From positions 1-59,464 of the forward strand of contig CABZDY010000003.1 of the NCBI GenBank assembly GCA_902524635.1: DNA of 59,464 bases. Direction: 5' to 3'. This document shows positions 43,183 to 52,364 of this stretch, one piece after another. The stretch comes from an uncultured Pelagibacteraceae bacterium. Lineage in GTDB: Bacteria; Pseudomonadota; Alphaproteobacteria; Pelagibacterales; Pelagibacteraceae. Position 1 is the stretch's first letter; each line of letters begins with the position of its first letter. The position numbers and the translations under genes are program-made. The notes under the pieces are model-generated. The model was not told the origin of the DNA. It ran no database searches and saw nothing but the letters and a program-made list of their open reading frames with translations.

Positions 43183-44047
43183 TTTCTCTCCTTAGCTCAG
43201 AATATAAATACGGGATAATTACTGCCGCTACTGCCATAAACATCATGATTGCACTTGCGGCTGATAAACCAACTTGACTTTTATGGAATGCAGTTTGGGT
43301 CATATATAAGGCAGGCATAGTTGTGGATATACCAGGTCCACCCTGGGTTAGCGCAACTATAAGATCATAACTTTTTATAGAAATGTGAACTAAAATCACA
43401 AAACTTGTAAAAAAGACTGGCCTCATCATAGGAAGTAAAATTTTCCAATAAACTGTAAATAAATTTGCACCATCTATTTTAGCTGCTTTCACAATTTCAT
43501 CTTCAACTGATCTCAATCCAGCTAGAAATAATGCCATTACGAATCCAGCAGACTGCCAAACACCTGCGATAACAATGGTGTAGATTGCCATTTCTCTATT
43601 TACTAACCAATCAAACGTGAAGTTTTCAAAACCCCAATCGATAAACATTTTTTGGATACCGAGCGTTGGATTTAAAATCCATTTCCAAGCTGTTCCGGTA
43701 ACTATGAAAGATAAAGCCATTGGATACAGGTAAATAGTTCTTAAGACACCTTCAGCTCTAATTTTTTGATCCAAAAATATTGCAAGAATAATTCCAATCA
43801 CAACACAAAAAATTAAGAACAACGCTGTGAAAATAAGTAAGTTATCTACTGCAATAAGCCATTTTCTAGAACCCCAAAGTTTAAAATATTGTCCTACTCC
43901 CCAAAGCTCGTATTTGGGTAAGATTTTAGAATTTGTAAAAGATATATATAAAGTCCAAAGTACAAAACCATAGACAAACCAACCAATTAATCCAACAGCT
44001 GGCGCCATTACGATTTTAGGTAGGTTTTTTTCTAACCACTTAAGCAT
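43172..44047 (-). CDS. Sugar ABC transporter permease (MalF/UgpA type)
   Basis: A 291-residue inner-membrane permease; EAA loop in AAKIDGANLFTVYWKILLP and the TQGGPGISTTMPALYMTQTA motif found in sugar permeases of the GtsB/glucose type. It is separated from the binding-protein gene by a terminator-like hairpin. Confidence 0.93.
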   Translation of the reverse strand: MLKWLEKNLPKIVMAPAVGLIGWFVYGFVLWTLYISFTNSKILPKYELWGVGQYFKLWGSRKWLIAVDNLLIFTALFLIFCVVIGIILAIFLDQKIRAEGVLRTIYLYPMALSFIVTGTAWKWILNPTLGIQKMFIDWGFENFTFDWLVNREMAIYTIVIAGVWQSAGFVMALFLAGLRSVEDEIVKAAKIDGANLFTVYWKILLPMMRPVFFTSFVILVHISIKSYDLIVALTQGGPGISTTMPALYMTQTAFHKSQVGLSAASAIMMFMAVAAVIIPYLYSELRRENAR

Positions 44048-44078
44048 TATAAATATTTTCTAATTTTGATTAAAAAAA

Positions 44079-44105
44079 AAGGCCACCTAAATTTTAGGTG
44101 GCCTT
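44079..44105 (-). terminator. Rho-independent terminator after the sugar-binding-protein gene
   Basis: A 12-bp stem (44079-44090 with 44094-44105) and 3-base loop, followed on the minus strand by a run of nine T (44080-44072). It lies 13 bases after the binding-protein stop and 31 bases before the first permease start: a classic terminator in mid-operon, likely leaky, giving much more binding-protein mRNA than permease mRNA. Confidence 0.88.
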
Positions 44106-44118
44106 AATTTTTATATTT

Positions 44119-45375
44119 TTACATATTGTCTAAAACTGAATCAGCCAAAGCATTTGCCGCATCAACAGAAGACATATCAGAATTAAAGTGTTCTGTGATC
44201 ACGTCTTGTAAAGCAGCTTTCATAGTATTGCCTTGAGCCATTCCGTGAGCAAAACTTGGTACTAATCCTCCACTTGCTCCCGCAGTTTTGATGTCAGAAT
44301 TTGATGTTTTTGCACATTTATCAAATTCATCCATTGGTACATCTAAACGTGCTGGAATTGATCCTTTGTATAGGTTAAAAACTTTTTGGAAATTCTTACC
44401 CATCATTAATTTAGCTAATAATTTTTGACCTTCTTGTTTGTCTGGGTCACTTGTTTTGTAGAATATAAAGCTATCTACATTGTACAAGTATCCATTATTA
44501 GATGGAGTTGCAGCACAATAGTAATCTACGCCTGGTACTTTTCCAGCAGCAGTAAATTCACCTTTTGCCCAGTCACCCATAATTTGGAAACCAGCTTTTC
44601 CTTCAATAACCATTCCAGTAGCAACGTTCCAATCTCTTCCTGGGCTACCTTCATCTGTAAAACCTTGAAGTTTTCTCATTTGATCAAAAACTTTTACAGT
44701 TGTCTCACTTCTTAAACAAGTTTCTTTAAGATCTACATAACAGTTTTTATAATAGTTATTTCCACCAATACCCATAGCTACTGCTTCGAAGACTGTTGCG
44801 TCTTGCCAAGCTTGACCACCATGTGCAAAAGGAATAATTCCTGCAGCTTGAAGTTTTTCTGCTGCTGCATTTAATTCATCCCAAGATGTAGGAACTGAAA
44901 TTCCATTAGCATCAAACACTGCTTTGTTAGCCCACATCCAATCAATTCTATGAATGTTTACTGGAGCCGCACAATATGGACCACTGTTGTCTTGACATTT
45001 GTGAACTGCAGCAATCATTGGGTCTAATAAACTGTCCCAACCCTCTGACTGAGCAATTGGATCAATATTATAAGGAGCAACTACACCCTCTTGGTCGTAT
45101 TCTTGAATTGTTGGACCTTTAATTTGAGAAGCTGATGGAGGATCTCCAGCAACTATTCTTGCTTTTAGTGCAACGTTAGCAGCGTCTCCACCACCACCTG
45201 TTACAGGCATATCTAACCATTCACCACCATTTGCAGCAAAATCGTCTTTTAATACTTTTAGTGCAGCAGCTTCACCACCTGATGTCCACCAGTGCAAAAC
45301 CTCAATTTTTGGTCCTGCAAAAGAAGATGTAGAAGTGAATGCAAACGCAATTAAAGCAATTAACATTTTTTTCAT
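44119..45375 (-). CDS. Periplasmic sugar-binding protein (family 1, glucose-type)
   Basis: A 418-residue extracellular solute-binding protein with signal peptide cleaved after SSFA. The LHWWTSGGEAAALKVLKDDF start and GKAGFQIMGDWAKGEF segment match glucose/mannose-type binding proteins of the GtsA group. A GAGGGAAATAT leader lies before the ATG, with a promoter and palindrome upstream. The sugar cannot be fixed. Confidence 0.92.
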   Translation of the reverse strand: MKKMLIALIAFAFTSTSSFAGPKIEVLHWWTSGGEAAALKVLKDDFAANGGEWLDMPVTGGGGDAANVALKARIVAGDPPSASQIKGPTIQEYDQEGVVAPYNIDPIAQSEGWDSLLDPMIAAVHKCQDNSGPYCAAPVNIHRIDWMWANKAVFDANGISVPTSWDELNAAAEKLQAAGIIPFAHGGQAWQDATVFEAVAMGIGGNNYYKNCYVDLKETCLRSETTVKVFDQMRKLQGFTDEGSPGRDWNVATGMVIEGKAGFQIMGDWAKGEFTAAGKVPGVDYYCAATPSNNGYLYNVDSFIFYKTSDPDKQEGQKLLAKLMMGKNFQKVFNLYKGSIPARLDVPMDEFDKCAKTSNSDIKTAGASGGLVPSFAHGMAQGNTMKAALQDVITEHFNSDMSSVDAANALADSVLDNM

Positions 45376-45398
45376 ATATTTCCCTCTTATTTGTTAAA

Positions 45399-45412
45399 TT
45401 AAGTTAACTTAA
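45399..45412. promoter_or_regulatory. Perfect 14-bp palindrome at the transcription start, candidate operator
   Basis: TTAAGTTAACTTAA is fully self-complementary and lies immediately downstream of the -10 box, covering the expected start of transcription. This is a typical repressor position. No regulator gene is visible nearby. Confidence 0.45.
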
Positions 45413-45420
45413 AAAAAACA

Positions 45421-45450
45421 ATTATAGATTGATTTATTAAAAGACTACAA
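45421..45450 (-). promoter_or_regulatory. Promoter of the sugar ABC operon
   Basis: On the minus strand TTGTAG (45450-45445), an 18-base spacer, then a perfect TATAAT (45426-45421). It lies about 46 bases upstream of the sugar-binding-protein start, followed by the palindrome at 45399-45412. Confidence 0.5.
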
Positions 45451-45485
45451 GAAAAAAAAATACAACCAATAATTGATTTTTAATG

Positions 45486-46388
45486 TTAATAGATTGATTT
45501 TCTTCCTAACCTTGCTGCTCCTCTTACGCCACTAGCATCTCCGTACTTTGGTTTAAGAAACACACCTTCATACTCTCTGCCAGTTACAAATTTTCTTACG
45601 ATAGTTTCGATTTCACTTAAAAAATCAATTTCATTTGAGACACCCCCACCAAAAACAAAACAATCGGGATCAAGTATATTAATTATATTTGCTAAGGACA
45701 TTGCTAAATTTACTTTAAAATTATCTATTAAATTTTCAGCATCTAAATCATGCTTTCTATATAAATCAAAAATTTCATTCGTCTTTAAATTCTTTTTGAA
45801 TTTTTTATTAAATTTTTTTGCTAAACTTAAGCCTGACATAAAACTCTCAATCTCGCCATCTCTTAGATTGGTAGATTCGAAATTTTCTTTTTTAGAAATT
45901 AAATGATTAATTTGATTATGTCCCCATTCACCTGCTACTCCATTTGGTCCACTAACAATTTTTTTGTCTATCACTAAACCACCGCCTACTCCAGAACCAA
46001 TAATAATTCCATAAACAATTTTATAATGTTTTCCTGCGCCATCTAAAGCTTCAGATAAAGCAAAACAATTGGCATCATTTTCGCAAAATACCTCCTTACC
46101 TAATTCTTTTCTTAGATCATTTTGAAATGGTTTTTTTTCCAACCAATAACAATTTGGAGCGTTCTTAACTAATCCTGTTTGAGGTGAATGAATGCCAGGA
46201 TGACAAACACCAATCGGTAGTTCTTTGTTAAATTCTTTTTCTAACTTTTTGTTAATTTCTTTAATTGTTTTTATAATTTGAAAGTAGTCTTTTGGACAAT
46301 CAGTTCTCTCACGATGACTTTCGTTTCCTTTTTCATCTAAAACTACACTTTCAATTTTTGTAGCTCCAACATCAATACCTATTTGCAT
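45486..46388 (-). CDS. ROK-family sugar kinase without the zinc-site cysteines
   Basis: A 300-residue ROK kinase. Phosphate motif IGIDVGATKIESVVLD, catalytic Asp in CENDANCFALSEA, IIIGSGVGGGLVI and GEWGHNQI with the zinc-ligand His retained. Where ROK kinases have the CxCGxxGCxE zinc loop, this protein reads NLRDGEIESFMSG with no Cys. The GVAGEWGHN context is like E. coli Mak (fructokinase). It probably phosphorylates a sugar brought in by the ABC system encoded next to it. Confidence 0.87.
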   Translation of the reverse strand: MQIGIDVGATKIESVVLDEKGNESHRERTDCPKDYFQIIKTIKEINKKLEKEFNKELPIGVCHPGIHSPQTGLVKNAPNCYWLEKKPFQNDLRKELGKEVFCENDANCFALSEALDGAGKHYKIVYGIIIGSGVGGGLVIDKKIVSGPNGVAGEWGHNQINHLISKKENFESTNLRDGEIESFMSGLSLAKKFNKKFKKNLKTNEIFDLYRKHDLDAENLIDNFKVNLAMSLANIINILDPDCFVFGGGVSNEIDFLSEIETIVRKFVTGREYEGVFLKPKYGDASGVRGAARLGRKSIY

Positions 46389-46391
46389 AAA

Positions 46392-47141
46392 TCAATAAGT
46401 TGCTCTTCCACCACTCAAATCAAAAACAGCAGCTGTCGAAAAAGAATTTTCCTCACTCGATAACCATGTAACAAGGGATGCTAATTCATTAACTTTTGCA
46501 AATTTATTTCTAGGAATTTTAGATAACATATAATTTATATGTTCCTCAGTCATTTGATCAAATATTCTTGTTTTTGCTGCAGCAGGAGTAACACAATTAA
46601 CAGCTATATTTTTTAATGCTAATTCTTTTCCAAGCGATTTAGTTAAACCTATAACTCCAGCTTTAGACGTGCTATATGCACTGGCATTAGGATTACCCTC
46701 TTTTCCAGCAATAGAGGCAATATTAACAATTCTTCCGTAATTGTTTTTTATCATGTAAGGCGTTACAGCTTTACAGCAATAAAATACTGCATTTAAATTT
46801 AGGTCTATAACTTTTTTCCATTCATCAAGTGGATAATCAACTACTGTGGTATTTTTTCCTGCAACACCTGCATTATTGATAAAAATATCAATTTTTTTGT
46901 GTGTTTTTTCAATTTCAGCTAAATTTTTTTCTATATTCTCATAATTCCCAACATCAACAATTTGAAATGAAACCTTGTCTGAATTAATTTTTTTTGTTGC
47001 AGCTTTGCTTGCTTCTTCGTCTATATCCCAAATTATAACGCTTGCTCCTGAATCAATAAATCTCTCCGTAATAGCTAGTCCAAAACCTTGAGCACCTCCA
47101 GTCACTACTGCAACTCTATCTTTTAAATCAAAATTAATCAT
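46392..47141 (-). CDS. Short-chain dehydrogenase
   Basis: A 249-residue SDR. Cofactor site VVTGGAQGFGLAIT, NNAGVAGKNT, catalytic Ser in NIASIAGKEG and YSTSKAGV with Tyr/Lys; VTPAAAKTRI is the family PG-like turn with Ala in place of Gly. Sugar, polyol or 3-oxoacyl substrates are possible. It lies between the tctA and ROK genes on the same strand. Confidence 0.87.
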   Translation of the reverse strand: MINFDLKDRVAVVTGGAQGFGLAITERFIDSGASVIIWDIDEEASKAATKKINSDKVSFQIVDVGNYENIEKNLAEIEKTHKKIDIFINNAGVAGKNTTVVDYPLDEWKKVIDLNLNAVFYCCKAVTPYMIKNNYGRIVNIASIAGKEGNPNASAYSTSKAGVIGLTKSLGKELALKNIAVNCVTPAAAKTRIFDQMTEEHINYMLSKIPRNKFAKVNELASLVTWLSSEENSFSTAAVFDLSGGRATY

Positions 47142-47142
47142 A

Positions 47143-48615
47143 TTATTTTTTTTGTTTTTTTGATCTTAATAAAGGAAAAGCCAATGCAATTAAAGATAAA
47201 ATAAAAAAAGTTAAAGCTATTGGTCTTGTTAAAAACATTAGCCAATTTCCATCAAAAATAACAAGAGACTGTCTTAAAGTTCCCTCTACTAACTCTCCTA
47301 AAATTAATCCTATAATTACAGGAACAACTGAAAATCCAAATCTTCTCATAAAAAATCCTAGTATTCCAAAAAACAACATAATCCAAACATCAATAATTGA
47401 TTGGCTAAGTGAATAGGTTCCACAAACAGATACAGCAAATATCATTGGCCACAAGATTTTGTTTGGGACTAGGGTAATTCTCGCGAATACTTTGGCTCCA
47501 AAAAATCCAAAGATAAAAAATAAAACGTTTGCAATTAACATAGCTCCAAATATTCCATATAAAAAATCGGGTTGTTCTCTAAATAAATCTGGACCTGGTC
47601 TGACACCATGAATAATTAAACCTGTTAGTATTACAGCTGTTGTAGCACTTCCTGGAATTCCTAATGCTAACGTAGGTACCATTGCTCCACCTGTTGCAGC
47701 ATTGTTTGCAGCTTCTGCCCCAGCAATACCTTCTATTGATCCTTTGCCAAATTCCTCAGGATTTTTAGAAAATCTTTTAGCTTCTGAATAACCAATTAAT
47801 GATGCTACAGTACCTCCTTCAGCTGGCAAAACACCAATGAATGAACCTATTCCGCTTGATCTAAGAATTGTTTTCCATGTTTTTTTATAATCATCTTTTG
47901 TTGGAAGTTTTACTGCCTTTAAAGCTACTCTTTTAAATACTTGATCAAGAAGCGTTGATTGAGTTAACATTTCACTAATTGCAAATAAACCAACAACTAC
48001 TGGAATAAAACTAATACCAACTGAGAGTTCATTAATTCCAAAAGTAAACCTATCTATTGATGTCATAAAATCTTTTCCAATAGTTGAAATTAAAATTCCA
48101 AATGCCCCAGCAATTAAGTTTTTAATAGGACTGCCTTCTCCTATAGAAGAAAGCATGGTTAAACCAAAAATTGCTAATGCAAAATATTCGGGTTGTCCAA
48201 ATTCATAAGCAAGTTTTGCTAAGAGTGGTGCAAAAAATACTAAAATTATAACACTAAAAATTCCTCCAACTGTACTTGATACAGTTGCCATTCCCAACGC
48301 TCTGCCCGCTTCACCCTTTTGAGCCAAAGGATATCCATCTAGACAAGTGGCTGCGGCTGCTGGAGTTCCTGGGGTATTAATTAATACTGCAGTGATTGCT
48401 CCTCCATAAGTTCCTGCACAATAAATAGAAGTTAACAATACTATTGCGGATAAAGGGTCTAGCGTCATAGTAAATGGTAAAATTAACGCTCCTCCTGTTG
48501 TGGGACCCAAACCAGGAAGAACTCCTAGAATTAATCCAAACAAAGTTCCAAAAAGTAAAACTATCAACAGTTTTGAACTAAATAAAGGTGTCAGCATTAA
48601 TAAAAGATTATCCAT
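47143..48615 (-). CDS. tctA: Tripartite tricarboxylate transporter large permease (TctA)
   Basis: A 490-residue membrane protein of the TctA family, with GTLFGLILGVLPGLGPTTGG, YCAGTYGGAITAVLINTPGT, and ALGIPGSATTAVILTGLIIHG motifs. It forms the channel of a secondary uptake system for carboxylates such as citrate, together with TctB and the TctC binding protein. Confidence 0.95.
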   Translation of the reverse strand: MDNLLLMLTPLFSSKLLIVLLFGTLFGLILGVLPGLGPTTGGALILPFTMTLDPLSAIVLLTSIYCAGTYGGAITAVLINTPGTPAAAATCLDGYPLAQKGEAGRALGMATVSSTVGGIFSVIILVFFAPLLAKLAYEFGQPEYFALAIFGLTMLSSIGEGSPIKNLIAGAFGILISTIGKDFMTSIDRFTFGINELSVGISFIPVVVGLFAISEMLTQSTLLDQVFKRVALKAVKLPTKDDYKKTWKTILRSSGIGSFIGVLPAEGGTVASLIGYSEAKRFSKNPEEFGKGSIEGIAGAEAANNAATGGAMVPTLALGIPGSATTAVILTGLIIHGVRPGPDLFREQPDFLYGIFGAMLIANVLFFIFGFFGAKVFARITLVPNKILWPMIFAVSVCGTYSLSQSIIDVWIMLFFGILGFFMRRFGFSVVPVIIGLILGELVEGTLRQSLVIFDGNWLMFLTRPIALTFFILSLIALAFPLLRSKKQKK

Positions 48616-48616
48616 T

Positions 48617-49123
48617 TTAATAATAATAAAGATTAGTAATTATTCCTGGAGGAAATCTTAAGCCTAAGATTGTTTCAAAAAAAATAAAAACCAAAATAGG
48701 AAAAATAATACTTACTAATAATAAATAAAATATTCTTCTTTCACCCCAATTATAGGAAACAAAAAATGACAATACTGATATGGCTAAAAAGAAATCTAAA
48801 GTCTTTGAAATAATAACAAATATTAAAAAACTAAGTAAAGTTAAAAAAAATGTTTTGGGTAATTTTTTTCCTATCTTCCAAGGATCCTTTATTGATAGAT
48901 AATAGATAATTAAAGTTAAGCTTATTATTAATATTAATAAAGCTTTAGGAAAAGTTGCAGGTTGTATACCTCTGTTTAAAATTGGAGGAACAATATCAAA
49001 CGAAAAGGTACTTATTAGTAAAATTATTGAGATAAAAACAATAATAAATGAAACTTTAAACTCATCTTTAAAAAAAAAGGGCAAACTTTTGTTTGCCCTT
49101 TTTTTATTTCGTACATTATTCAT
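48617..49123 (-). CDS. tctB: Tripartite tricarboxylate transporter small permease (TctB)
   Basis: A 168-residue, four-helix TctB-family protein. The start is unusual: the ATG at 49123 has no good ribosome site, and codons 7-18 lie in a hairpin that also looks like the tctC terminator (49072-49105). No other ATG or GTG occurs in frame before the first membrane helix; a TTG lies inside the hairpin. Translation must therefore begin in or before the hairpin unless a rare codon is used. Confidence 0.8.
   Translation of the reverse strand: MNNVRNKKRANKSLPFFFKDEFKVSFIIVFISIILLISTFSFDIVPPILNRGIQPATFPKALLILIISLTLIIYYLSIKDPWKIGKKLPKTFFLTLLSFLIFVIISKTLDFFLAISVLSFFVSYNWGERRIFYLLLVSIIFPILVFIFFETILGLRFPPGIITNLYYY
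49072..49105 (-). terminator. Rho-independent terminator of tctC embedded in the tctB 5' coding region
   Basis: GGGCAAAC (49079-49086), TTTT loop, GTTTGCCC (49091-49098), extended by A/T tracts to 15 bp, with eight T following on the minus strand (49078-49071). It begins 40 bases after the tctC stop and sits within the N-terminal codons of tctB. It would reduce tctB/tctA transcription relative to tctC. Confidence 0.85.
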
Positions 49124-49144
49124 AAAAAATGTACTTTCTTATGA

Positions 49145-50119
49145 CTAATTAATGTAACCCAAAGCTTTAAGTTGTGCTGTCATCTCTGTAAGCATTTCTT
49201 CCATTTGCTTACCCCATTCATCAGCACCAACCACACTTGTCTCATCAAGACCAATTTCTGTTAAGAAATTTTTGTAGTAGTTATGGCTCATAGCTTTCAT
49301 CATTCCAGCTTCTAATTCTTTAACTCTTTCAGCTGGTGCTCCTTTTTTAGTTACAAAACCTCTAACAGTAGATAAAGAAACAGGTATTCCTAATTCTTTA
49401 GCTGTTGGAGAGTCTCCAATTTTAGCCATTCTATTATTTGCTAAGACAACAGAAACACAAAGTGTTCCGTCATTTATTTCTGTTAATGCTTCCCCTAAGT
49501 TTAAAACACCTACATCAATATCGCCTTTGATTAAGTTAGTTTTAATTGGAGCTACACCCTTATAAGCAACAATAGTTGGATCTTTTAATCCACCTTTTTT
49601 TGTAAATGCAATAGCACTCACATCATCAATTCCACCGACATGTGTTGTTCCATATTTAAGAGATTTTGACTTTTGAGTACTAATAAATATTTTTGCGTCT
49701 TTAATGTCTGCTTTACAATTTACAACAAACAATTGAGGATCGTCAGTTCCTCTTGCTAGTGGTTGCATATCACTTATTTTAACTTTAGTTTTACCTAACG
49801 CCATTGAAACAGCATGACCTGTAGTCCAGGTTAAAGTGTGTTGTCCGTCAGCAGGTAGACTCATCATGTAATCCATTGATACTGCTCCACCACCACCTTT
49901 TTTGTTAACCAATTGCATATCTTGTTTAAGTACTCTACGTGCTCTTAAAAGCATCATTCTAGTAGTTACGTCTGTACCTCCACCAAAACCAGCATGAGTA
50001 ATAGCTTGAATTGGGTGACCATCTGCTTTTGCAGAAGTAATCATAAGTGGAAGTGCAACAACGAAAAATTCTGTTACTAGAAATGCAGCTGCTAAGAAAA
50101 TTTTAAAACTTTTTTTCAT
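49145..50119 (-). CDS. tctC: Tripartite tricarboxylate transporter binding protein (TctC)
   Basis: A 324-residue periplasmic binding protein of the Bug/TctC family. A long signal peptide ends at AKA (residue 32), so the mature protein would begin Asp-Gly-His. Ligand-binding Bug motifs are AGFGGGTDVTTRMM and GGIDDVSAIAFTKK. AAGAGGGAAATT precedes the ATG. The ligand is a carboxylate, unidentified. Confidence 0.92.
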   Translation of the reverse strand: MKKSFKIFLAAAFLVTEFFVVALPLMITSAKADGHPIQAITHAGFGGGTDVTTRMMLLRARRVLKQDMQLVNKKGGGGAVSMDYMMSLPADGQHTLTWTTGHAVSMALGKTKVKISDMQPLARGTDDPQLFVVNCKADIKDAKIFISTQKSKSLKYGTTHVGGIDDVSAIAFTKKGGLKDPTIVAYKGVAPIKTNLIKGDIDVGVLNLGEALTEINDGTLCVSVVLANNRMAKIGDSPTAKELGIPVSLSTVRGFVTKKGAPAERVKELEAGMMKAMSHNYYKNFLTEIGLDETSVVGADEWGKQMEEMLTEMTAQLKALGYIN

Positions 50120-50192
50120 AATTTCCCTCTTTTTTTAGTTAATTTATATTTAAATATATAAACATAATCTGATACATAGCGTAAAGTAAAAA

Positions 50193-51188
50193 ATGGCTCG
50201 AAATAAAATTAACATAGCAGTTCTTTTAGGGGATCCTTCTGGTATAGGACCTGAATTGGTCTCAAAATTATTGTCAGAGGAAATCACTAACAAGGCTAAT
50301 GTAATTATCATAGGTGAAAAAAATATATTAGAAAGTGGAAATAAAATTTCAGGCAAATCACATAATTTAAATTTTGTAGAAGATTTCGACAATATTGATT
50401 TTACAAAGGGTAGTAAATTTTTTCTAGATATCTCTAAAGGTAAAAATCATAATTATATATTATCTGAGTGCTCTAAAGAGGCGGGAGAAAGTGTTTTAGA
50501 TTCGTTAAATATAGCTTTAGATCTTGCTAAAGAAAATAAAATTCATGCAATAAACTTTGGACCATTTAACAAAACAAGCCTTAAACTTGGTGGAAATAAA
50601 TATTCTGATGAATTACATTTAATGGCCGAAAAGTTAGAGGTTAAAAATTTTTTTTGCGAGTTTAATGTTATTGATAATTTTTGGACTGCAAGGGTATCAT
50701 CACATATTCCAATAAAAGAAGTACCAGAACATGTAAAAAAGGAAAAAATTATAAAGCCAATAAAGCTTATAAATGAAGCTATGAAATTAAATGGTATTAA
50801 AAATCCAAGAGTAGCAGTTCAAGCACTTAATCCTCATGCTGAATTTGGAACTGAAGAAAAAGAAGAAATTATACCTGCAATAGAAGAGGCAAAAAAATTA
50901 GGTATTAATGCTGATGGACCTTTACCATGTGATACTTCTTTTATTACTGCTTATAAAAATGGGAATCATGATTGTATTGTTGGTATGTATCATGATGCTT
51001 TACAATCTGGTTTAAAAGCATTTGGATTTGATCGAGGAGTAACTGTACAAGGAGGTTTGCCAGTCCCTATAACCACTCCTGCACATGGTACAGCATTCGA
51101 TATTGCAGGTAAAAATAAAGCAAATTTAGAACCTACTTTGAATTCATTCAAAATTGCATTAACAATGGCAGAAAATAAAAACAATTAA
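50193..51188 (+). CDS. pdxA: PdxA-family 4-phosphate-hydroxyacid dehydrogenase
   Basis: A 331-residue protein of the 4-hydroxythreonine-4-phosphate dehydrogenase family. Motifs: LGDPSGIGPEL, PFNKTSLKLGG, ARVSSHIPIKEVPEHV, ALNPHAEFGTEE, GPLPCDTSF, and GMYHDALQSGLKAFGFDRGV with the metal His. It may be PdxA2-type (four-carbon sugar acid phosphates) rather than a vitamin B6 enzyme, since the neighbour is a sugar-acid dehydratase; no kinase of that pathway is beside it. It diverges from tctC. Confidence 0.85.
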   Translation: MARNKINIAVLLGDPSGIGPELVSKLLSEEITNKANVIIIGEKNILESGNKISGKSHNLNFVEDFDNIDFTKGSKFFLDISKGKNHNYILSECSKEAGESVLDSLNIALDLAKENKIHAINFGPFNKTSLKLGGNKYSDELHLMAEKLEVKNFFCEFNVIDNFWTARVSSHIPIKEVPEHVKKEKIIKPIKLINEAMKLNGIKNPRVAVQALNPHAEFGTEEKEEIIPAIEEAKKLGINADGPLPCDTSFITAYKNGNHDCIVGMYHDALQSGLKAFGFDRGVTVQGGLPVPITTPAHGTAFDIAGKNKANLEPTLNSFKIALTMAENKNN

Positions 51189-52364
51189 ATGTCCAAAATA
51201 AAAAGTATTCGTACAAAGGTATATCAATGGAATGGTAAAACAGTTCCTCCACAAAATAATTTTTGCACGAATGCTTCAGACCTTTTGATTGAAAAATCAG
51301 ACGCTATGGGTTCTTTTAGATTTCATGAATGGTTGATATGTGAAATAGAAACAGACGACGGTATAATTGGAATTGGAAACGCAGCTCTCGCACCACAATT
51401 AGTGAAGAAAACAATCGATACTTATTTAACACCTTTAGTAATAGGTGAAGATCCTTTTGATTATTCTTATATTTGGGAAAAAATGTACAGAAGAACTCAC
51501 GCATGGGGAAGAAGAGGATTGGGGATGGTTGCTATTTCTGCAATTGATATTGCGCTCTGGGATATAATGGGAAAAATTACAAATAAACCTGTTTTTAAAT
51601 TATTAGGTGGACGAACCAAAGAAAAGATACCTGTTTACGCATCTAAACTTTACAGCCAGCCAATAAAAGAACTACAAAAAGAAGCTGAAAGCTATGTTAA
51701 ACAAGGTTTCAAAATGTTTAAAATGAGATTTGGATGGGGTCCAAAAGATGGTCCGGAAGGTATGAAAAAGAATATTGAACTAGCTGAAGCAGTTAGAGAA
51801 GTTATTGGATATGATACTGACTTAATGATGGAATGTTATATGGGTTGGAACTTAGATTATGCAAAAAGGATGATACCTAAATTGGTAAAATTTAACCCAA
51901 GATGGTTGGAGGAACCAGTTATAGCAGACGATATTCATGGATATGTAGAATTAAATAATATGAATGCAATTCCAATTTCTGGTGGAGAACATGAATTCAA
52001 CTTATTTGGATTTAAACAATTGTTGGATATTAAAGCAGTCAGCTATATTCAATATGATAATAATAGAGTTGGTGGATTTACAATTGCAAATAAAATAAAT
52101 GCATTAGCAGAAGCTTATCAAGTACCAGTTATTCCTCATGCTGGTCAAATGCATAATTATCATTTAACAATGTCAAATTTTAATTGTCCAATATCTGAAT
52201 TTTTTCCAGTCTATGATATAGAAATTGGAAATGAATTATTTTATTACATTTTTGAAGGTGATCCTGCCCCTGAAAATGGATATATAAATTTAGATGATAA
52301 CAAACCTGGTCTAGGTTTAACAATTACTGATAAATTTAAGTCTGATTTCAAAATAATAGAATAA
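51189..52364 (+). CDS. Enolase-superfamily sugar-acid dehydratase (L-rhamnonate dehydratase-like)
   Basis: A 391-residue enolase-superfamily enzyme. The [20 protein letters not shown] region, [32 protein letters not shown] and [12 protein letters not shown] are the RhmD-type motifs (metal ligands Glu), and [12 protein letters not shown] carries the His base. L-rhamnonate or a stereochemically related aldonate is the likely substrate. It follows pdxA directly with no gap and its stop abuts the rbsK stop. Confidence 0.87.
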   Translation: MSKIKSIRTKVYQWNGKTVPPQNNFCTNASDLLIEKSDAMGSFRFHEWLICEIETDDGIIGIGNAALAPQLVKKTIDTYLTPLVIGEDPFDYSYIWEKMYRRTHAWGRRGLGMVAISAIDIALWDIMGKITNKPVFKLLGGRTKEKIPVYASKLYSQPIKELQKEAESYVKQGFKMFKMRFGWGPKDGPEGMKKNIELAEAVREVIGYDTDLMMECYMGWNLDYAKRMIPKLVKFNPRWLEEPVIADDIHGYVELNNMNAIPISGGEHEFNLFGFKQLLDIKAVSYIQYDNNRVGGFTIANKINALAEAYQVPVIPHAGQMHNYHLTMSNFNCPISEFFPVYDIEIGNELFYYIFEGDPAPENGYINLDDNKPGLGLTITDKFKSDFKIIE

